A DNA stretch of 35,320 bases from a virus: positions 1 through 35,320 of IMG/VR virus record IMGVR_UViG_3300033429_000012, one strand, 5' to 3'. Shown here piece by piece: positions 20,511 to 28,985 of the stretch (positions are counted from its first letter, which is position 1; every line of letters begins with the position of its first letter). The notes beneath the pieces are model-generated. The model was not told the DNA's origin, ran no database searches, and was given only the letters and a program-made list of their open reading frames with translations. The position numbers were made by a program, and so were the translations under genes.

Positions 20511-21449
20511 TTAGTTGTTGATTGAGGTCAGGCGGGCAGTCCCGCGACGGTTGAATTGAACAAAGTTCGAGTATGATTTAACACGAACGATGGATTCATC
20601 CTTGGTTTCCGCCATGCCCACATTCTCAACCGCGATACCAACAGGGGTTCCGGCCGGGTGAATCATTGATACGCCCACTTTCTGAGTGCCGTCATCCCAA
20701 CAGCCCGCATATACGGAGGTAAGCGCCCCGGTAGTCAGTGCAGCACCGTTCGCGGTTTCAGTGACAGACAGATAGTCGTTCTGGAATACCGGTATGCCTT
20801 CATAAACCGACACATTCCGAGTGGTGCCATTCGGCATGGTAAAGGTCATGACTTCATTAACTCCACCCAGCGCCCTGACTAAAGCCTTGTATGATCGCAG
20901 AGTGCGGCCAGGCATCATGACCCAATCAACCTCACCATCTTTGGCCTTGACCAGATTCAGAAGCTCATCAAGCAAAGCGAAAGACAATGCCTGACCAGCC
21001 GACGCGGTGGTGTATTGGGTCGCGTCCACCAGGGTATGCAATGAATGAAGTTCGGGGGATACGCCCGTCCCAGTTGCGATACCGGTCTGGAGTAAGCGAC
21101 CTACCGACTTAGCTTTTGAGCTGATTTCAACCGCCATCTGATCAACACCGGCAGAGCCGGACTGAGCAGCAACCAAGCCGTTTAATTCCGCGTCGCCAAT
21201 AGTAGTGACTGCGGTGTATGGCGTTTGGGTGAAGGTTGCAGCTGTTTTTGCCGTGATGGTGCCGCCGACTGCGAGATGTTCTGCGTCACCGAGTGCGTTT
21301 TCGCGATTGACGAGAATGGCCTGGCCGTCATAAGGCGTCCAGGGCATAACCTGCCAGATCGGGGATGTAGTTATGATGTCCTCAGCAACGCCAGAAATAA
21401 TCTGGTTATTGATGAGTTTCTGCGCTTCCGCAAGTGTTTGTGTAGCCAT
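20511..21449 (-). CDS. major capsid protein (312 aa)
   Basis: Starts MATQTLAEAQKLINNQIISG. The layout (VAEDIITTSPIWQVMPW near the N terminus; GEVDWVMMPGRTLRSYKALVRALGG in the middle; EGIPVFQNDYL; SYSNFVQFNRRGTARLTSI at the end) fits HK97-fold phage major capsid proteins. It lies directly after the scaffold gene. The ATG follows AGGAGCACACA. Confidence 0.88.
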   Translation of the reverse strand: MATQTLAEAQKLINNQIISGVAEDIITTSPIWQVMPWTPYDGQAILVNRENALGDAEHLAVGGTITAKTAATFTQTPYTAVTTIGDAELNGLVAAQSGSAGVDQMAVEISSKAKSVGRLLQTGIATGTGVSPELHSLHTLVDATQYTTASAGQALSFALLDELLNLVKAKDGEVDWVMMPGRTLRSYKALVRALGGVNEVMTFTMPNGTTRNVSVYEGIPVFQNDYLSVTETANGAALTTGALTSVYAGCWDDGTQKVGVSMIHPAGTPVGIAVENVGMAETKDESIVRVKSYSNFVQFNRRGTARLTSINN

Positions 21450-21465
21450 TGTGTGCTCCTAACTA

Positions 21466-22125
21466 TTAAAGTTCTTTAAGGCCCTCAGCGATTTTCTGAG
21501 TGCTTGTGAGTGGTTTATTGCCATTCGCAGCACCGCTGCCATTAGAGCCGCCGGTAGCACTACCACCAGAGGATTGATTACCTTTCAGGAGCGCCGCATA
21601 ACGAGCGTCGTTCCTGAACTCATTCTCTAGATCGTCTAGGCTTGACACGGTCAAGGCTCCTGTCTGGTCTAGTACTTTTATCTGATCTTCGGAATACCCA
21701 ACCCGTTTTAAGATAAATTCGGCTAGTAATTCCGCATTGGTTCCATCCGCTAACTGATGAGCAATCTTATCAGCCGCGACTTTACGCTTACCGTCGGCAA
21801 TATCGGCCTTGAGCTTTTCATGGTCCGCTTGAAGAGCCAATCGAGCGGCCTCGCTGGATTTGTACAGTTGTTCATGATCGCCATCAGCTTTAGCTTTGGC
21901 TTCCGCCTGGGCTGCTGCTTCAGCTTCCGCCTTGCGCTTTGCTTCCTTGGCCTGTTTTGCCTCGGTCAGCAATTCTTCATTTTTACTCTTTACCTTACCG
22001 AATTGGGACTGGATATCTTCAAGCTGCTTTTGAAGTTCCTCAACAGATGGGGCAGTCTTTCCGCTATCATCGCCACCTTCTCCGCTGCTTTCTTCCCGAT
22101 ATTTTCTTGCCTGATACTTAAACAT
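21466..22125 (-). CDS. scaffolding protein (219 aa)
   Basis: Starts MFKYQARKYREESS; acidic linker, then a long coiled coil of Glu, Lys, Ala and Gln (about 35-125), an Ala-rich helix and a small domain, with a Gly/Ser-rich stretch before a Lys-rich tail. The layout is that of phage capsid scaffolds, removed before DNA packaging. The ATG at 22125 has CAGGAGACATATC upstream; a longer frame to 22155 is possible. Confidence 0.8.
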   Translation of the reverse strand: MFKYQARKYREESSGEGGDDSGKTAPSVEELQKQLEDIQSQFGKVKSKNEELLTEAKQAKEAKRKAEAEAAAQAEAKAKADGDHEQLYKSSEAARLALQADHEKLKADIADGKRKVAADKIAHQLADGTNAELLAEFILKRVGYSEDQIKVLDQTGALTVSSLDDLENEFRNDARYAALLKGNQSSGGSATGGSNGSGAANGNKPLTSTQKIAEGLKEL

Positions 22126-22165
22126 GATATGTCTCCTGGTCACAGACCTGGCCACTGGCCGTTAG

Positions 22166-23215
22166 TTAAATAATTCCTGCTCGTTCAAATGCTTGAGGCT
22201 CCAGCCCCTTTAGTTGGTCGAGGGTGTACGTTATGCCCCGATCATCCGTAAACTTATCGATGGACAGCCCACCATTCCTGAATAGTTTTGCCCGTTCTGG
22301 CCCCAGTGCCTCATCCTGAAAGGCTGCTGGTTGCTTTCTCAGCCACCCGCCATAAGTAGACTGGGCTGATACCACTTGGCCCCCATCGGCTCCGACAGAT
22401 GGCCGCGCACCCTTCAAACCACCTACAACAAACGCATCATTAACTACAGGGACACGAATACTGCGGCAGTTGAAGTGCAGTGCGGGCTCCGGGCCTTCAT
22501 TCAGTGCAAATCGCTTTCCGTCATGGCCACCGCATACTAAGGTGGTACGGTCATCGAGTGTGGCGATAAACTCCTCACCGTCCATAACGTCTGAATTCTC
22601 TTGGTATACCTGCTTTCTGGCAACCGTACCGGTATGATTCGCGGCAGTTCTAATCACCGCGCTTGCCTGGGCGCGTGTGCGATGGGTGACAATTCGGGTC
22701 ACTTCCCGACTAATTTGGTCAGTTGTCTTACCTTCTGCAATGCCCATTTGGATTGATCGGGTTATATTGCTGGTCGTGGTTCCGGCTAAATGCTTCACGG
22801 CCTGGTCAACAGTGAGTTTCTGTGTTGACTTCCCGCTGATCAGGGTCATCGGCGTATTATTAATAGCCGCAGTAAGTTGGTCAATCGTGACCCCTGCTGA
22901 CTCAATGGTTATCATCTTGTTTAATAGCCGCTGGGTGAAGCTCGCCTCATATTCCCCCAGGTCAACCAGATCAAGCGATAACTGACCGCTTAACTTGGTC
23001 ATAGACTCATTAATCAGGATGGATAGATCCTGCTGTAATACTGCCAGCCGCCCCATCTGAAACTCTGTAAAAGACTCTTGCAATATCCGCCGGTTTACGT
23101 CGTTCAACATATCCTTGAGAAAGGGCAAGAGCTTTTTAATCTCTCCGGACCCGTACCGGTGCAGATAAACCTGATGCCGAGTAAGGGCATCGACCGCGTA
23201 CGTCGTCGCGCTCAT
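22166..23215 (-). CDS. MuF/SPP1 gp7-like minor head protein (349 aa)
   Basis: Minor head protein of the MuF domain family. N-terminal helical part (about 1-170), then the hallmark TRAQASAVIRTAANHTGTVARKQVY (about 179-203), and the Cys-His segment EFIATLDDRTTLVCGGHDGKRF with EPALHFNCRSIRVPVV (about 213-260). The family is packaged or attached to the portal, and some members carry C-terminal effector domains; the last 80 residues here look non-enzymatic. ATG overlaps the end of the portal gene (ATGA). Confidence 0.85.
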   Translation of the reverse strand: MSATTYAVDALTRHQVYLHRYGSGEIKKLLPFLKDMLNDVNRRILQESFTEFQMGRLAVLQQDLSILINESMTKLSGQLSLDLVDLGEYEASFTQRLLNKMITIESAGVTIDQLTAAINNTPMTLISGKSTQKLTVDQAVKHLAGTTTSNITRSIQMGIAEGKTTDQISREVTRIVTHRTRAQASAVIRTAANHTGTVARKQVYQENSDVMDGEEFIATLDDRTTLVCGGHDGKRFALNEGPEPALHFNCRSIRVPVVNDAFVVGGLKGARPSVGADGGQVVSAQSTYGGWLRKQPAAFQDEALGPERAKLFRNGGLSIDKFTDDRGITYTLDQLKGLEPQAFERAGII

Positions 23216-24603
23216 AGGATAGTCGCGGGGTTACTCAGGTTTTCTTCGTCAATCTCCTCATCGGTCTTGTCTGACCTTAACCAGCCTGTTTTCCTGAGGT
23301 TGTCCCTGACATCGGTCTTCGCAATATCGCCACGGTCTGCTAGTTGGATCATCGCCATAACCTGTTGCGCATCCAATGTCACATCATAAAAGTGGGTGTT
23401 AATTTCAAGCTCAAATCCAGATTCTCCGCCCATAAACTCGAATATCCAGCCAATACACTTAGCAAGCGCATCAGTGATATTGCCGACAATTGAAGCAAGC
23501 TGCGAATTCTGGCCGGCAAATCGTATTTTGGCCGCCTCTGCGGTCTCGTTCCCCGTGTTGTCCTGAATGATACGCGCCCCGATCTTGATCATCTGGGCTT
23601 CTTTATCTTTCATGCCTTCAGCTGGCATCTGGTTGGGGTTAGCTTGTAACAGTTTTGCGTCACCGCCAACAGGCAAGGGGATTATGCCCCTGGAACCAAG
23701 ATTGACAGTTCCGCCTAGCACATCTTTTACCCACGTCTCATTTAGGCCGGCAACGGTCAAGACAGGCTGACCCACCATGAATGAGCTTTCTTCATAATCG
23801 GCGCTATTCCGATAATGCGCCAGGTTGATTTCGGCCATGTCATACAGTGGCGCTTCGTCAACTGTTTCGTCGTTATTCTCAGCACCCACGAAGATAAAGG
23901 GGATTTCACTCCACAATGACCCATCGGCCTTGCGTGGCACAAACTCAGTCACCGGGTTGTAATCCTCATCAAACAGGCTTTGCATGTAGGAACCGTTGGG
24001 TTTCCACAGTACGCGGTACCACGTCACTTGCTCATAACTGAAGCCGTCTTCAGCGTATTTCTTATGGGGCTCCTTGAGGACTACCAGTGACAGCTTGCGG
24101 ACCCCGTTGATTACCTCTGTATCCCAATTGATAATCGACTCAGCAGGGTAATTGAGAATATTGGCCCTTAGATCCATATCACGCACTTGGGCCGCTGTAA
24201 GCCCTTCTTCTGCTGCAGGGTAGTCAACCAGCAATCCGTCGCGTCCGGTTTCTAAAATACCGCCTAGAACACTCTTAACTAGCTGTTCTAGCGATAGCCC
24301 GCCCCCTGTGGCGTCATCCTTTAGATATTCGATGTTAGACGGCAGCTCGGATTTCATCGGTTTCCGGAATACAAGCCCAACCATCCCGGTTTTGGTATGT
24401 TTCGTAAAGTTGACGAAATTGGCCCGCGCCTTATACGCGTTATAACGGGACTTGTTTTCATTACTCTGATCATCCGGGTTCGGCATGGGCAAATAAGTAA
24501 CGCCTCTAGCCTTAACCGCTGACGGCCCTTCCACGCAGTCCCGCGTTTTCTGCCATTGCGGTTCATACTTTTCAAATTCTGGATGCTGATCACTGACCGG
24601 CAT
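23212..24603 (-). CDS. portal protein, DUF4055-like (463 aa)
   Basis: Portal ring protein through which DNA enters and leaves the capsid. The DUF4055 pattern is visible: VEGPSAVKARGVTYLPMPN near the N terminus, RYNAYKARANFVNFTKHTKTGMVGLVFRKP (about 53-82), GRDGLLVDYP (about 122), WYRVLWKPNGS, and the helical C-terminal half. Located between terminase and the MuF-like protein as expected. ATG at 24603 follows GAGGTTACATT. Confidence 0.9.
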   Translation of the reverse strand: MPVSDQHPEFEKYEPQWQKTRDCVEGPSAVKARGVTYLPMPNPDDQSNENKSRYNAYKARANFVNFTKHTKTGMVGLVFRKPMKSELPSNIEYLKDDATGGGLSLEQLVKSVLGGILETGRDGLLVDYPAAEEGLTAAQVRDMDLRANILNYPAESIINWDTEVINGVRKLSLVVLKEPHKKYAEDGFSYEQVTWYRVLWKPNGSYMQSLFDEDYNPVTEFVPRKADGSLWSEIPFIFVGAENNDETVDEAPLYDMAEINLAHYRNSADYEESSFMVGQPVLTVAGLNETWVKDVLGGTVNLGSRGIIPLPVGGDAKLLQANPNQMPAEGMKDKEAQMIKIGARIIQDNTGNETAEAAKIRFAGQNSQLASIVGNITDALAKCIGWIFEFMGGESGFELEINTHFYDVTLDAQQVMAMIQLADRGDIAKTDVRDNLRKTGWLRSDKTDEEIDEENLSNPATIL

Positions 24604-24656
24604 AATGTAACCTCATTGAGTCGATGGCCACCGGCCTGGATTCCATCACAGATGGG

Positions 24657-25964
24657 TTAACGTGCAAATCTTACGCTGATATCAAATGCCGGGTTATTCA
24701 CCGGATAATCATAATCAATCATGTAGCCGATAGCTGTGCTGATATGTTGGTATTGGTTGGTCTGGTCTTCCTGGAATGAAGATCCTTTCTGTAGTTGCAC
24801 AGTGGCCAGCCCCTTATCACACCAGGGCGCATTGCTTGGGTTTACGAATAGCGTCCTATGGCCATCGGCTGTACATATCTTAGCCCTGACCGCATTTTGT
24901 CTGTCCTTAATAGCAGGATGGGCGGCCTTGATTCGTCTCGAATACTTCCATCCGTGTTCTTTAAGAACTTCCTCGATCTGGGTATAATCCGATTCGTGGG
25001 CATGCTTCTCGCCTGCTTTGCCTGCTGGATCGCCATATAACAGGACGTTCTTGTTGTCGTGATCTTTGTACTTCTCCACAAACTCTAAAGCTGATTGCCT
25101 GGATACCGCAGAAGTTAACACAATCTCATCAAGCAAATAGACGTCATCTTCATCCTTGATTCCTATCGCGCTTGATAGCGGGGTGTAGTTCTGATCGTGC
25201 ATCCACAGCAATTGTTCATGCTTCTGTATTACTCGATCAGTATGGTTCGCGGTTGAATAATCCTCATAAATGCGCCCGACTGCGGTCTCGAAGCTGGCCT
25301 CAAACTCCTGCCGGTACTGTTTTGCGCTCATCTGCCGCTTTGCGGCTGCAATTACATCAGGCGGTAATATATCCGCGCTTATCCAGTGATAGAAGCCCCA
25401 ATCCGGGTCATTGGCTGATTGTGCGTATTGGGCTAAATCGTAATAGTGGTTTAACCCTTCCGGGACCCCGAACAGCCAGCACCAGGCGCGATAATCAGGG
25501 CGCGTCGGATCTACCGTATTCAGTGCCGGAAAGATGTTTGATTCCCATGCTTCAGGCTTACAGTCGGCAATCTCATCAATCCCGCCGCCCGTCCAGTTAA
25601 TCCCCTCAAATCTGGCCGGTTTATCCAGGCCGATTAAGTGGATCTCAGTGCCATTAGGCATGAATATAATCTTGTCAGTCTCACTAGGCTGCTTCGGGTG
25701 TTTAGAGGAAAAAGTCAGCGCCTTGATATCATCCCAGAATATCTTTTTAGCCTGGTTATGCGTTGGCGCGCCCATGAAGTATTTTTCATTAGGGTTTTTC
25801 ATGGCCTCTTTGGCAATCTTGCGCTTAAAGCGTTCTGTTTTGCCAGATCGACGGCCTGCCGGTATTACCTTAATCCGCCTATCTTCGGTGATTAGCCTGA
25901 TTTGTTCAGGGATATCTTTTAATTCATACCACCGGGCAAGCTCTCTATTGAGCCGAACACTCAT
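24657..25964 (-). CDS. terL: terminase large subunit (435 aa)
   Basis: ATP-driven packaging motor and nuclease. The Walker A-type loop GRRSGKT is at 37-43; the Walker B motif GGGIDEIAD is at about 126-134, with catalytic E131. The C-terminal nuclease part contains YGDPAGKAG (D312) and SDYTQI (D326), likely metal-binding residues. Length is normal. Its start overlaps the stop of the small subunit (ATGA), so both subunits are probably translated together. Confidence 0.93.
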   Translation of the reverse strand: MSVRLNRELARWYELKDIPEQIRLITEDRRIKVIPAGRRSGKTERFKRKIAKEAMKNPNEKYFMGAPTHNQAKKIFWDDIKALTFSSKHPKQPSETDKIIFMPNGTEIHLIGLDKPARFEGINWTGGGIDEIADCKPEAWESNIFPALNTVDPTRPDYRAWCWLFGVPEGLNHYYDLAQYAQSANDPDWGFYHWISADILPPDVIAAAKRQMSAKQYRQEFEASFETAVGRIYEDYSTANHTDRVIQKHEQLLWMHDQNYTPLSSAIGIKDEDDVYLLDEIVLTSAVSRQSALEFVEKYKDHDNKNVLLYGDPAGKAGEKHAHESDYTQIEEVLKEHGWKYSRRIKAAHPAIKDRQNAVRAKICTADGHRTLFVNPSNAPWCDKGLATVQLQKGSSFQEDQTNQYQHISTAIGYMIDYDYPVNNPAFDISVRFAR

Positions 25965-26395
25965 CCCGGCAACTTGTCAGCCATCTTATCGAATAACGCA
26001 ATAAGGTCGGCATGCCCCCCTGAGTCGTCTTTATTCTCGCGCCAATTCTCCGGGTCGCGGTTCTTAAGCCAGAATATGCAAGATGTAGCATCAGGCGGGT
26101 AATGCTTGATTGTGGGCACTACAAGCCCTTCATCGGTGCCATTGTTAAATATCTTGTCCTCTGGGTGCGAATAGCCTATCGCTCTATGGTAAAGCGCCTG
26201 CTTAACCCTTGTATCCGCTTCGTCCTTGCCTTGTTTTAAGGACTGTAAGAATTCAGGAAAGTTTTTTTTCCAATTATTGATAGTCTTCTCGCTAACTTCA
26301 AAGAAATCAGCCAGTTCTATATCAATAGCCCCTAGCTTGGTTAGCTTTGCGGCCTGTAATGCGTACTCTGGTTTATAACTGCTTTTCCTGGCCAC
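25961..26395 (-). CDS. terS: terminase small subunit (144 aa)
   Basis: DNA-recognition subunit of the packaging enzyme. A helix-turn-helix lies near the N terminus (AIDIELADFFEVSEKTINNWKKNF, about 23-46). The C-terminal half carries ALYHRAIGYSHPED and KHYPPDATSCIFWLKNRDPENWR, typical of the family. The GTG start at 26395 follows GAGGATGGGCTT. It binds the packaging site, probably in the noncoding stretch upstream (26396-26559), and passes DNA to the large subunit. Confidence 0.93.
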   Translation of the reverse strand: MARKSSYKPEYALQAAKLTKLGAIDIELADFFEVSEKTINNWKKNFPEFLQSLKQGKDEADTRVKQALYHRAIGYSHPEDKIFNNGTDEGLVVPTIKHYPPDATSCIFWLKNRDPENWRENKDDSGGHADLIALFDKMADKLPG

Positions 26396-26559
26396 AAGCC
26401 CATCCTCATATTCACAGAATATTTGTAATGCTATTCAGATTGTGCATTGGATCCACCGGATCCCGGTCTTCATGGTATTAGCTCCCCTGGTCCACTGATG
26501 CCGCGCGCCCGTAATGAACCATAGGATCGTACGCTGTGCAGTGGTAGGGTGAGGTTGAT
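26396..26559. other. noncoding stretch upstream of terminase; candidate packaging site
   Basis: No convincing gene is seen; two mini-frames of 12 and 14 codons on the minus strand are too short to support. The segment includes GGATCC-ACC-GGATCC (about 26449-26463, on a GC-rich background) and GC-rich GCCGCGCGCCCG. In lambda- and HK97-type phages the cos or pac site lies directly upstream of the small terminase gene, so this is the most likely packaging site, but no specific sequence is confirmed. Confidence 0.35.
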
Positions 26560-26727
26560 TCACTTATCGATTAAATTAACTATAGTTTTACCCGATATAC
26601 CAACCCCGGATAATGCTCGCATAGCCTTGTTTTCCTTGAATAAATAATGCTTACCTTTAATACAAAGCATTACAGAACCATCCTTATTGCGCACACTATC
26701 ACCGCGAATAGGAATTATATCGGCCAT
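26560..26727 (-). CDS. hypothetical small late protein (55 aa)
   Basis: Starts MADIIPIRGDSVRNKDGS and ends GISGKTIVNLIDK; basic, with strand- and helix-like parts. The start overlaps the region of the preceding stop (26730) in a tight late-operon arrangement. No family recognised. It lies between the late terminator and the terminase genes. Confidence 0.55.
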   Translation of the reverse strand: MADIIPIRGDSVRNKDGSVMLCIKGKHYLFKENKAMRALSGVGISGKTIVNLIDK

Positions 26728-26729
26728 AA

Positions 26730-26873
26730 TTATTCGCCATCCTCATTGGCCATATATTGATCGGCCATCAGCCCTTCCAATTCTTCCAATTCTTCCTCGC
26801 TGATCTGCTTGTCATCAACGTAAGCGCCCAATACTAAGGCGTCTGCGGCTTCCTGATATTCTTTCTCGTTCAT
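26730..26873 (-). CDS. hypothetical acidic late protein (47 aa)
   Basis: Starts MNEKEYQEAADALVLGAY; strongly acidic, Glu-rich helix (EEELEELEGLMADQYMANE). ATG at 26873 follows GGGTGAGCT, twelve bases beyond the terminator hairpin at 26885-26909. It is the first gene of the late unit after the terminator, so it is expressed only if transcription reads through. Function unknown. Confidence 0.6.
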   Translation of the reverse strand: MNEKEYQEAADALVLGAYVDDKQISEEELEELEGLMADQYMANEDGE

Positions 26874-26884
26874 AGCTCACCCAT

Positions 26885-26909
26885 AAAAAAGCCCCGAATA
26901 GGTCGGGGC
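26885..26909 (-). terminator. terminator between regulator Q and the late genes
   Basis: On the minus strand, GCCCCGA (26909-26903) and TCGGGGC (26897-26891) form a 7-bp stem with a 5-base loop followed by six T. It lies immediately behind the Q-like gene and a candidate promoter, the same order as tR' in lambda. Late gene expression would require antitermination here. Confidence 0.85.
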
Positions 26910-26965
26910 AAGATGTCACGGAGGAATGTGACTAGATTCATTTACTGCAGGGGCATAATACGACC

Positions 26966-26994
26966 CTAATACTATTCTACCATAACCGTAACAA
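26966..26994 (-). promoter_or_regulatory. candidate late promoter
   Basis: On the minus strand TTGTTA (26994-26989) and TATTAG (26971-26966) are 17 bases apart, each matching four of six consensus bases. It lies just downstream of the Q-like gene and about 55 bases ahead of the terminator. This matches the pR' position of lambdoid phages. Confidence 0.4.
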
Positions 26995-26997
26995 AGA

Positions 26998-27405
26998 TCA
27001 AACCAGCGCATCGATAATTGTATTGATTTTCCGACACACATACATTTTGTATTTGCCGATACGGATCGCCGTTTCCCCGTAAGAGCACCCGGCAACATAG
27101 TAATATACTAATATATCCTTATCCTCATCGGGCAGTTTAACAATCCGCCGGTGCAGGTCTGTGACCTCATGATCGGGATAATAGGAGGGTGCAAAATCAC
27201 GGGCGCCGCTACTAACTGCCGTTCGATATTCTATGAAATCATTCAATACTGACTTTCCGGATGAGAAAATATCATCCTCAAGCCGACTACACCAGATCCC
27301 CCACTTTTTCAGAATATCGGTAATGTGGTGCCTGTCGCGCTTTCTGGGCCGCTTTACAGACGGCACAAGGGCAACGTGCGATCTCACCAGGCGCCACCCA
27401 GACAA
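26998..27405 (-). CDS. Q-like late antiterminator / late regulator (135 aa)
   Basis: The C-terminal half (HEVTDLHRRIVKLPDEDKDILVYYYVAG, then CSYGETAIRIGKYKMYVCRKINTIIDAL) has the helix-turn-helix pattern of sigma-region-4-like phage late regulators (antiterminator Q / ArpU-like). It lies at the end of the early leftward unit, directly before a promoter and terminator, exactly where Q-type genes lie. It would let RNA polymerase read through 26885-26909 into the late genes. The start is uncertain: TTG 27405 and GTG 27387 are possible and both overlap the previous gene. Confidence 0.65.
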   Translation of the reverse strand: MSGWRLVRSHVALVPSVKRPRKRDRHHITDILKKWGIWCSRLEDDIFSSGKSVLNDFIEYRTAVSSGARDFAPSYYPDHEVTDLHRRIVKLPDEDKDILVYYYVAGCSYGETAIRIGKYKMYVCRKINTIIDALV

Positions 27406-27472
27406 GACGAGGGAAGCCCTGCGCGCAATATAGCCGCACCTGGTAGGCTTTCTGGTTGGTCTGAGCGTTCAT
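27287..27472 (-). CDS. small Cys-containing protein (61 aa)
   Basis: Starts MNAQTNQKAYQVRLYC and contains CPCAVCK, so probably a small zinc-binding protein. It overlaps the Q-like gene by about 120 bases. A different frame in the same region (27384-27506) starts with a better ribosome-binding site (AAGGGGAATCT) and encodes a 40-residue peptide (MNHLDRIEMYGHERS...). Only one of the two is likely real. The Cys motif favours this frame, the start context the other. Confidence 0.4.
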   Translation of the reverse strand: MNAQTNQKAYQVRLYCAQGFPRLVWVAPGEIARCPCAVCKAAQKARQAPHYRYSEKVGDLV

Positions 27473-27520
27473 GTCCGTACATTTCTATTCTGTCCAAATG
27501 GTTCATAGATTCCCCTTATG

Positions 27521-27548
27521 ATTATAGTTGATTATTTCTATATGTCAT
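27521..27548 (-). promoter_or_regulatory. promoter ahead of the Q region
   Basis: On the minus strand ATGACA (27548-27543) and TATAAT (27526-27521) are 16 bases apart; the -10 box is a perfect match and the -35 box matches five of six. It lies at the end of the 27538-27819 gene and would drive the small ORF and Q-like gene. Confidence 0.55.
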
Positions 27549-27819
27549 CTTTTCGCATGAGTTCAGAATATTTCCCTAAGCTGCTGGGGATATGGCCATT
27601 TGTGATCAGGCTGTCGATGTGGCCCTTTAGCCTGGACAGTATCTTGGCATCATCCATCCACTTGTCATAAGTCCCCATCGCCTGCAATCCACCGCTGCAG
27701 TAAATTTTATCCTTAACCACGATATCTTGCCCGTCGTAGTAAACAAACACCCGCGTTTTGCCCCATAGGTAAGCCCGGATTTTAGCGGCCTCCTGCTCAA
27801 TCTCTTTTAGTATGTTCAT
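27538..27819 (-). CDS. hypothetical protein (93 aa)
   Basis: Starts MNILKEIEQEAAKIRAYLWG; the middle (TRVFVYYDGQDIVVKDKIYC) is beta-like, followed by helical stretches. AAGGGGGAAGT precedes the ATG. It lies between the methyltransferase and the Q region. No family recognised. Confidence 0.6.
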   Translation of the reverse strand: MNILKEIEQEAAKIRAYLWGKTRVFVYYDGQDIVVKDKIYCSGGLQAMGTYDKWMDDAKILSRLKGHIDSLITNGHIPSSLGKYSELMRKDDI

Positions 27820-27835
27820 ACTTCCCCCTTAATGC

Positions 27836-28462
27836 CTATAAAAAGCTCTGCTGTCTGGTTTCTCGGTCAAACCGATCCATTGCAGCTTGGTAGTAATCGG
27901 GATCTATCTCACAGCCTACAAAATCACAGCCGAAGTAATGAGCGGCGATGGCGCTAGACCCGCTGCCAAGATGGGTATCAAGGATTCTTTGTCCGGGGTT
28001 TGCGTAATTTGCCAATAACCAGTCATACAACTCTATAGGCTTCTGCGAAATATGTATTTTTTTGTCGGCTGAAGTTAATCCTTGTAAATTACCGTAGTAT
28101 TTGAATGGAAAACATTTTGCCGGTTCGCTAAACGAAGTCCACGCAAGCTCTCCATCTGAAAAATTAGGTACAGGATTTTGCTTATACCAGAAAACAAAAC
28201 ACTGGGTTGGAGGTAATGGAAAGTAATTCCCGCCCCATATAATTTGGTTTTTGCTAACCCTTCTAACCTGATCAAAATACTCTTTTTCTGGAATTTCCTT
28301 ATCCCAATTTTTAGGAACATTTCCTGCGAAACGACCGTCTTTTCTTGGTCTTTCACTTGCCATATCCAGCCCATACGGAGGATCGCAAATAGCAAGATCA
28401 AAAGCATTATCAGGCTGGGTGGCCATGTATTCCATGCAGTCGATGTTGAGCAGTTCAATCAT
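27836..28462 (-). CDS. DNA methyltransferase, beta class (208 aa)
   Basis: Adds a methyl group from S-adenosylmethionine to DNA, probably at adenine N6 or cytosine N4. The catalytic motif IV DPPYG is at 27-31 and precedes the cofactor motif I (ILDTHLGSGSSAIAA, 160-174), the order of beta-class enzymes of the N6_N4_Mtase family. HISQKP (137-142) is also typical. No restriction partner is seen. It could protect phage DNA from host restriction or regulate it; the target sequence cannot be told from the gene. Start overlaps ninG by eight bases. Confidence 0.9.
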   Translation of the reverse strand: MIELLNIDCMEYMATQPDNAFDLAICDPPYGLDMASERPRKDGRFAGNVPKNWDKEIPEKEYFDQVRRVSKNQIIWGGNYFPLPPTQCFVFWYKQNPVPNFSDGELAWTSFSEPAKCFPFKYYGNLQGLTSADKKIHISQKPIELYDWLLANYANPGQRILDTHLGSGSSAIAAHYFGCDFVGCEIDPDYYQAAMDRFDRETRQQSFL

Positions 28463-28985
28463 GTATTAATGCCTTGGTTTTATCCTTGTAATATTGCTTG
28501 ATGTTCCGGATGTCCTCCCGGCTTAGGTGTTGGGGTTTATGGGGGCCTTCGAGCCACTTTAGTACACTGCTTCCCAATATTTCACTAAGCCGTATCCGAT
28601 AATTCGTGATGTTCCCGGATAAGTGATTATTGCAGGGGGCGCACTGCTTCCAGCAATTAAGCGGATGGAAACGGAGTTCTGGATTTGCTCCCACCGTTCG
28701 ATAATGTCCCGCGTGGTATTGCCCGGCATGGTGTCTGCCGCAGGAGATACAAGGAAGGCCCTTATCTCGCAATCGGATATATTTGTTAAACTCATATTGT
28801 GCTTCCTTCAATAGTTGGCTCTTGGTCTTTGCCGCCTCCCGCATCTTGCGGGTTTCCTTCCTGCGTTCCTTCTTTTCCTTGTGCCTGACTAATTCTATCG
28901 CGCACTTGGGCGAGCAAGCCTTCTGAAACGGCTTTGGCTCCGGTATTTCTGTTTTGCAGTGGGCGCATTTCTTTACTCTAGGCAT
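28455..28985 (-). CDS. ninG: NinG/Rap recombination protein (176 aa)
   Basis: Phage Holliday-junction nuclease of the NinG/Rap family, acting with the Erf/YqaJ recombination system. Zinc-binding Cys pairs near the N terminus (CAHC at 7-10, C24, C28) and the C-terminal block CISCGR (79-84), GQYHAGHYRTVGANPELRFH and LNCWKQCAPCNNHLSGN (about 109-125) are the family signature. The start (ATGCCTAGAGTAAAGAAATG) is repeated exactly twice upstream. Its start overlaps the end of the ASCH gene. Confidence 0.92.
   Translation of the reverse strand: MPRVKKCAHCKTEIPEPKPFQKACSPKCAIELVRHKEKKERRKETRKMREAAKTKSQLLKEAQYEFNKYIRLRDKGLPCISCGRHHAGQYHAGHYRTVGANPELRFHPLNCWKQCAPCNNHLSGNITNYRIRLSEILGSSVLKWLEGPHKPQHLSREDIRNIKQYYKDKTKALIHD
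28966..28985. repeat. 20-bp repeat, copy 1 (ninG start)
   Basis: CATTTCTTTACTCTAGGCAT, on the minus strand the first 20 bases of ninG. Identical copies lie at 29257-29276 and 29707-29726. This copy also holds the stop codon of the ASCH gene. Confidence 0.9.

Noticed and set aside
25534-26004. 156-aa plus-strand ORF
   Set aside because: Antisense to the terminase large subunit, whose motifs are clear.
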